Assembly (NCBI GenBank): GCA_021292105.1
Contig: CM037869.1
Coordinates: 10,498,471 to 10,562,470 of the forward strand
Direction: 5' to 3'
From: Anadara kagoshimensis
Taxonomy: Eukaryota; Mollusca; Bivalvia; Arcoida; Arcidae
DNA length: 64,000 bases
Positions within the stretch are counted from its first letter, which is position 1; every line of letters begins with the position of its first letter. A program made the translations under genes and the position numbers. Below, one piece after another: positions 58,422-64,000 of this stretch. The notes beneath the pieces were generated by a model. The model had not been told where the DNA came from. It saw only the letters and a program-made list of their open reading frames with translations, and searched no databases.

Positions 58422-60402
58422 GAAACCATGGCATTGGTTTGTTGTTGGAACTGGATTGTGTCATGCTAATAGAGGACATGAAACCATGGCATTGGTTTGT
58501 CATTGGAACTGGATTGTGTCATGCTAATAGAGGACATGAAACCATGGCATTGGTTTGTCATTGGAACTGGATTGTGTCATGCTAATAGAGGACATGAAAC
58601 CATGGCATTGGTTTGTCATTGGAACTGGATTGTGTCATGCTAATAGAGGACATGAAACCATGACATTGGTTTGTCATTGGAACTGGATTACGTCATGCTA
58701 ATAGAGGACATGAAACCATGGCATTGGTTTGTCATTGGAACTGGATTGTGTCATGCTAATAGAGGACATGAAACCATGGCATTGGTTTGTCATAGGAACT
58801 GGATTGTGTCATGCTAATAGAGGACATGAAACCATGGCATTGGTTTGTCATTGGAACTGGATTGTGTCATGCTAATAGAGGACATGAAAGCCTGGCATTG
58901 GTTTGTCATAGGAACTGGATTGTGTCATGCTAATAGAGGACATGAAACCATGGCACTGGTTTGTCATTGGAACTGGATTGTGTCATGCTAATAGAGGACA
59001 TGAAACCATGGCATTGGTTTGTCATAGGAACTGGATTAGGTCATGCTAATAGAGGACATGAAAGCCTGGCGTTGGTTTGTCATAGGAACTGGATTGTGTC
59101 ATGCTAATAGAGAACATGAAACCATGGCATTGGTTTGTCATTGGAACTGGATTGTGTCATGCTAATAGAGGACATGAAACCATGGCATTGGTTTGTCATA
59201 GGAACTGGATTACGTCATGCTAATAGAGGACATGAAAGCCTGGCATTGGTTTGTCATTGGAACTGGATTGTGTCATGCTAATAGAGGACATGAAACCATG
59301 GCATTGGTTTGTCATAGGAACTGGATTACGTCATGCTAATAGAGGACATGAAAGCCTGGCATTGGTTTGTCATAGGAACTGGATTGTGTCATGCTAATAG
59401 AGGACATGAAACCCTGGCATTGGTTTGTCATAGGAACTGGATTACGTCATGCTAATAGAGGACATGAAAGCCTGGCATTGGTTTGTCATTGGAACTGGAT
59501 TGTGTCATGCTAATAGAGGACATGAAACCATGGCATTGGTTTGTCATAGGAACTGGATTACGTCATGCTAATAGAGGACATGAAAGCCTGGCATTGGTTT
59601 GTCATTGGAACTGGATTGTGTCATGCTAATAGAGGACATGAAACCATGGCATTGGTTTGTCATAGGAACTGGATTGTGTCATGCTAATAGAGGACATGAA
59701 AGCCTGGCATTAATTTGTCATTGGAACTGGATTGTGTCATGCTAATAGAGGACATGAAAGCCTGGCGTTGGTTTGTCATAGGAACTGAATTGTGTCATGC
59801 TAATAGAGGACATGAAACCATGGCATTGGTTTGTCATAGGAACTGGATTGTGTCATGCTAATAGAGGACATGAAACCATGGCATTGGTTTGTCATAGGAA
59901 CTGGATTACGTCATGCTAATAGAGGACATGAAACCCTGGCATTGGTTTGTCATAGGAACTGGATTATGTCATGCTAATAGAGGACATGAAACCCTGGCAT
60001 TGGTTTGTCATAGGAACTGGATTACGTCATGCTAATAGAGGACATGAAACCATGGCATTGGTTTGTCATAGGAACTGGATTACGTCATGCTAATAGAGGA
60101 CATGAAACCCTGGCATTGGTTTGTCATAGGAACTGGATTGTGTCATGCTAATAGAGGACATGAAACCCTGGCATTGGTTTGTCATTGGAACTGGATTGCA
60201 TCATGCTAATAGAGGACATGAAACCATGGCATTGGTTTGTCATTGGAACTGGATTGCGTCATGCTAATAGAGGACATGAAACCATGGCATTGGTTTGTCA
60301 TTGGAACTGGATTGCATCATGCTAATAGAGGACATGAAACCATGACATTGGTTTGTCATAGGAACTGGATTACGTCATGCTAATAGAGGACATGAAAGCC
60401 TG
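58422..60402. repeat. 58-bp minisatellite, about 34 units
   Basis: The unit contains AAACCATGGCATTGGTTTGT, CATTGGAACTGGATTGTGTC and ATGCTAATAGAGGACATG. Variant positions are ACCATGG/GCCTGG, CATTGG/CATAGG and TTGTGTC/TTACGTC. Between about 59160 and 59640 the variants alternate, giving a 116-bp higher-order repeat. Non-coding: 58 is not a multiple of 3 and stops occur. 58241-58421 is unique intergenic sequence. Confidence 0.97.
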
Positions 60403-60410
60403 CTGTTTCA

Positions 60411-62077
60411 AGGACTTTCAAACAACTGATTACAATATGACTGAAGATATATACATGGATGCAAAAAAATATTGATTGATTGGCAAAAATTTGGGTACCA
60501 GTATTATAACTTGTCACAAACCAGAAAATCAAAACTGAAGTAAACTATTAACTATCTACTGACTTGGGGATAAATAACTAAAAGTAAGTTTTAGACATTT
60601 ATTTCTAACTTGCTGATGTGTGTGTGTGTGTGTGTGTGTGTGTTCACAATAGTTTTAATCTCAAAATTTTGATTCTTAAACATTCAAGTATTGCACACAA
60701 GTCAAAATATATTCCCATTACAATGACACTATCTTGGATTGCCACCAAGTACATTATCAGTATACAGCAATGTTTAACACTATAACTACATAACTATAAT
60801 TCAATGTGCCAGGAAATAATTATTGTAGTTTTATTTGCATTTTAAAATTTAGTAAAAATACTAAGATGTTGGCAAAATCTTTTTTCATTTTAAATGCATT
60901 ATATAACATTATACTGTTATCATACAGTTATTGTATATTATTCATTATACCCCAAGGTTAGACGAAGGGTTAACGCCCCTACTCCATAAAAATCCTTTTG
61001 TAACAGAAACTATAATCCTGTGATATACTTTAGTCATTTCATGATTGTTATATTAAACATACAAACATGTCATACATGCAGTAATTACATTCTGGTATAA
61101 TCAACAAATATATAATATGCATTTCATTTTCACATTTTTATTGTAAAAAAAGGTTTAGTGTCATTGTCCCATTTACAACACATCTGTAACTTGTGTATTT
61201 CACTAATTTATCATTATGGCATTAAAACAGCTTAGTTGAATAATAATAATAATAATAATAAAAACCCAGCATTTTTCATCAGATCCATGTTCACATTTAT
61301 AGGCTTGGTGTTGCTATACTCCTCGTCAATAGGGTTGTAAAGTCTTGCCATGTACCAGTAACCAGCATGTTTTATGATTTTCAAATGCAGTAAATCCTCA
61401 ATTGATTGCCACCATTTTTCCAGCCTGATTTTGGTGTTATAAGGGATTTAGGGAAAAATCAAGGAAGAAAAAACATAAAAGAAAAATACTTTTAGGACTT
61501 CAAAATACATGGCAATAAGTGAGGTGGAAAAATTATAAAGTGGCTTTATAATGAGATTTTACTGTACATTGAAAATCAATAAGATTCAACATTTCAAAAA
61601 GTACACATGAATATTTGTCAAAATCTGGGTCAAGTTCAAAATGTGATTCAGTTGATAGGCATTGCAATGAAACCTGTAGTAAGTAAATTCTTGTCTACTG
61701 TGTTGTAATTAAAACCAATAGCATATGATTTTGGTTCATTAAAATTTCAACCCAGTTTTGGGCACTAGTCAAAATGAATATTTGTCAAAGTCTGGGTTGA
61801 GTTTGAAATTCAAGTCAGCTGAAGGCAGTACCAAGAAACATCGCAGTCAAACCTGTATGATGTAAATTCTTTTTCTACTGCGCTCTGTTTTAAACCACTG
61901 ATATATTGTGATTCTGGCGTGTTAAAATTTTAACCCAGTTTTTGGACATTGGTCAAAACAGTCTTTCTGTAATGTAATACTTTTGGAAGTCTGTTTATTT
62001 ATATCAACTTGACAAGACATATACACCCTGTATAATAGTTTTATCACATAAACACAAATATCTATAGTCACTCTGCA
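60411..62077 (-). other. 3' flank and probable 3' UTR of the FUN14-domain gene
   Basis: No coding exon seen. It holds (TG)n at 60616-60642, (AAT)n at 61238-61260 and several minus-strand AATAAA-type signals, so the polyadenylation site cannot be chosen. 61605-61775 and 61776-61945 are a diverged tandem duplication (GAATATTTGTCAAAATCTGG, GTAAATTCTTGTCTACTG, TTCAACCCAGTTTTGG). Confidence 0.5.
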
Positions 62078-62858
62078 TCAAAACGCCATCCCAAGTAGAA
62101 ATCCACCAAAAAATCCTCCAGCCACAAAAACATTATTTCTCAAAAATATCTGAAACTGATAAAAAATAGCATTTTTTTTTAAATACAGAAAAAATAATGA
62201 GTACAAAACATATCCTTTTTAAAGTTTAACTGTTTTGTGGGTTATTTCGGGGCTAAATTTCAACCTAATATGACATACCACTTACATGGGTAACAGGTTA
62301 ATAAAGACTAAAGGTCAAGATTTTTTTAAATGATTTTAAAATAACTACATAAAATATGTTGATGAAATGATCAACAGTCAATGTCATTGCACACACACAT
62401 TGGAATGTTGCATGCTGGTTATCAAGGAAGCAAAAATGATATTACACATAGGCAATATGATTTTTGCTGAGTTCTGGACCAAATATATTAGAACGAGGGT
62501 TGAGATTTCCTTATCTGGCACCACAAGTAGTGATTGATTCTATTTCATGCATCAGAAAGTGCAATTTTTCAGTTTAAAACCAATTTCAGCTTTCGATACA
62601 CCTCTGATTTTGTTGATAAAATTTTGCGGGAAAAACAGTGTGTCTTGCACAGGGGGGTACAAGATAGAGATATCTTGCACCTCTCTTTTTATGGATTTTT
62701 CTATCTGAGGTGCAAGAAAATATAATGAATGTACCTACATTTTGTATCACACCACCATAATTTCTTCTTGCTCTCCTTTCTATTTCCCGTCTTGCTGTTT
62801 CCATTTCAGAGTTTAATCTGTTCCAGTTAATTTTGATATATCCTTTATGTTGAGCTAT
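62078..62858 (-). CDS. FUNDC1: FUN14 domain protein (FUNDC1-like), last two exons, partial
   Basis: FUN14 proteins sit in the mitochondrial outer membrane; FUNDC1 is a mitophagy receptor. The exon at 62739-62858 follows acceptor GATTTATCAG and reads IAQHKGYIKINWNRLNSE then METARREIERRARRNYGG, the hallmark segment after the FUN14 transmembrane helix. The last exon, 62078-62149, follows acceptor GTTTCAG and reads IFLRNNVFVAGGFFGGF, LLGMAF and stop, the typical C-terminus. With donor AAT|GTAGGT both exons are in phase 0 and join directly. The alternative donor GTAG|GTACAT would need an unseen micro-exon. The first exons, with the LC3-interacting motif and first helices, lie beyond 62858 and were not found up to 64000. 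The open frame 62586-62930 runs through intron on both sides. Confidence 0.82.
62480..62735 (-). mobile_element. Dispersed element in the FUN14 gene intron
   Basis: Recurs inverted at 41310-41590. Shared landmarks are GAGGGTTGAGATTTCCTTAT, CACAAGTAGTG and CTCTGATTTTGTTGATAAAA; it ends with GGTGCAAGAAAATAT next to the exon donor. The element abuts the splice donor, so it may influence donor choice. Confidence 0.55.
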
Positions 62859-62939
62859 CTGATAAATCAAAACATAAATTAACATACTGAAATCACTAAA
62901 TAATAATGTAGTACCTTTCATCACAGCCATACTGCATAT

Positions 62940-64000
62940 ATGGAATATTGCAGCATGAAGTGAGCCAAACAGCCCAATGAAAACAACATATGAGTACCGG
63001 GTAAGTTTAAAACTGATTTTTTTTTTTTTTTTTTTTTTTTTTTACATTTATACATTTTTGTTCAATTTAAAATGTGGTGGTTTTATGATTCATCAATATA
63101 ATCATACATATCATGAAGAATAGACTTCAAAATACTGTAAACTTGATTATTTTGGAACAGGTGTAATTTTCAAGAATTTGGTGAAGGATACAATAACACA
63201 AAAATAACCCTAAGTAAAAATTAAAGCATTTTGTCTGCAGAAAGGAAGTAAACATAGAAAATCACGAAAATACCCCCATGCAAAATGATCAGAGCAACAA
63301 AATTGCAAAATGAACCACATTTACAGTATGGTCTATACACCCAAGAGACATACAAACAAACAGGGGTTAACTGTTGAACCATGTGAACAATACCTCTTAA
63401 CCAGGGCCCCACAAACGCCGACAAGGTCATTCGGTGGTAAAAATCACCGCTAAAAAAAAAAAAAAAAAAAAACCTCATTCATAAAAAACACCCCCCCCCC
63501 CTTATTTTTCATAATGGTTTATAGAGCTTTTTGGTGGAGCTTATATTCTGTCTGGAATGTTACACAGCAAAAATCTACTTTCAGATGCTTCCTTTCTTTC
63601 TTCATTTTATTTATGAAAAACTTTATTCATCCAAACAGTCACTACAAAGTCGGGAAAGAGTGGGTAACGACTATTTGTCGGGTTAAAGTAAAAAATATGG
63701 CTGTCACATGTTTACTGCTTGCATGGTATTAATCATTAAAATCTGGGTTTATTTAGAAGAATATTAAAGAGATCATGATTTTATTATCGTCACACAGCCT
63801 TCCTATGAATAAGGAATATATAATACGGTAATTTTGTTCATCTGCCTTGTGCAATCCACATCGCTTGCCTACAGTAGCTCTGTTCCAGAACAGATGGAGA
63901 TTTTCTTTTTGGTGCCGAATATTCAAATAGGATTCGAATAACAGCTAACTAATATTCAAATGCTTAATTTGGTATTCTTTTCAGCTCTCTTTTTTCAGCT
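62940..64000. other. Probable intron of the FUN14 gene; simple repeats
   Basis: Poly-T at 63019-63049, poly-A at 63452-63470 and a C-run at 63489-63501. No FUN14 N-terminal exon recognised on the minus strand. The ORFs at 63221 and 63514 show no domain. Confidence 0.4.

Noticed and set aside
58422-60402. CRISPR-like regular array
   Set aside because: Units are contiguous with no unique spacers; eukaryotic minisatellite. The same holds for the 41-bp, 40-bp and 145-bp arrays.
62586-62930. A 114-residue protein as one exon
   Set aside because: Only 62739-62858 matches FUN14; the rest is intron and mobile-element sequence beyond clear splice sites.

Overview
The window is AT-rich eukaryotic DNA, most likely from a bivalve mollusc. 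The evidence is the mix of elements and genes: Helentron/'pearl'-type elements with internal 145-bp tandem repeats and a terminal AGGCCCATGGGCCT hairpin, tRNA-headed SINEs with a mollusc-type tail, many short TIR elements, an uninterrupted Toll-like receptor coding exon, and split BTB and FUN14 genes. The species cannot be fixed from sequence alone. Most of the 64 kb is repeats; only four host genes are supported.

Layout. 1-918 is the 3' part of a Helentron-like element. 4850-10590 is a decayed copy of the same family, split by a LINE fragment that was itself hit by two further elements. 13201-15699 is an intact Toll-like receptor with a TATA promoter just upstream. Downstream, 15838-23139 holds remnants of neighbouring receptor copies (one 3' tail, two promoters), split by a SINE, a complete 2.9-kb Helentron-like element and a long reverse-transcriptase ORF.

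23.9-46.4 kb is a head-to-tail segmental duplication. Each copy carries a two-exon gene, on the minus strand, for a small protein starting MGC..S (predicted N-myristoylated and palmitoylated). Copy A joins in frame to a 78-residue protein. Copy B has a 1-bp deletion that puts a stop at the first codon of exon 2. Copy A has about 74 units of a 41-bp minisatellite upstream of the gene where copy B has one or two; copy B instead has three units of a 135-bp repeat where copy A has one.

50.5-54.6 kb is a minus-strand BTB-BACK gene of three exons (first noncoding) whose 3' end and downstream flank are tandemly duplicated. 56.3-58.2 kb holds dead retroelements. 58.4-60.4 kb is a 58-bp minisatellite. 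62.08-62.86 kb holds the last two exons of a minus-strand FUN14-domain (FUNDC1-like) mitophagy-receptor gene that continues past the window.

The genes do not form a pathway. The receptor is innate-immune, the FUN14 protein belongs to the mitochondrial outer membrane, and the BTB protein is probably a ubiquitin-ligase adaptor. The main stories are local duplication and decay (receptor cluster, small-protein pair, BTB tail) and repeats that spread putative regulatory motifs. All calls come from reading the sequence; no database search was run.
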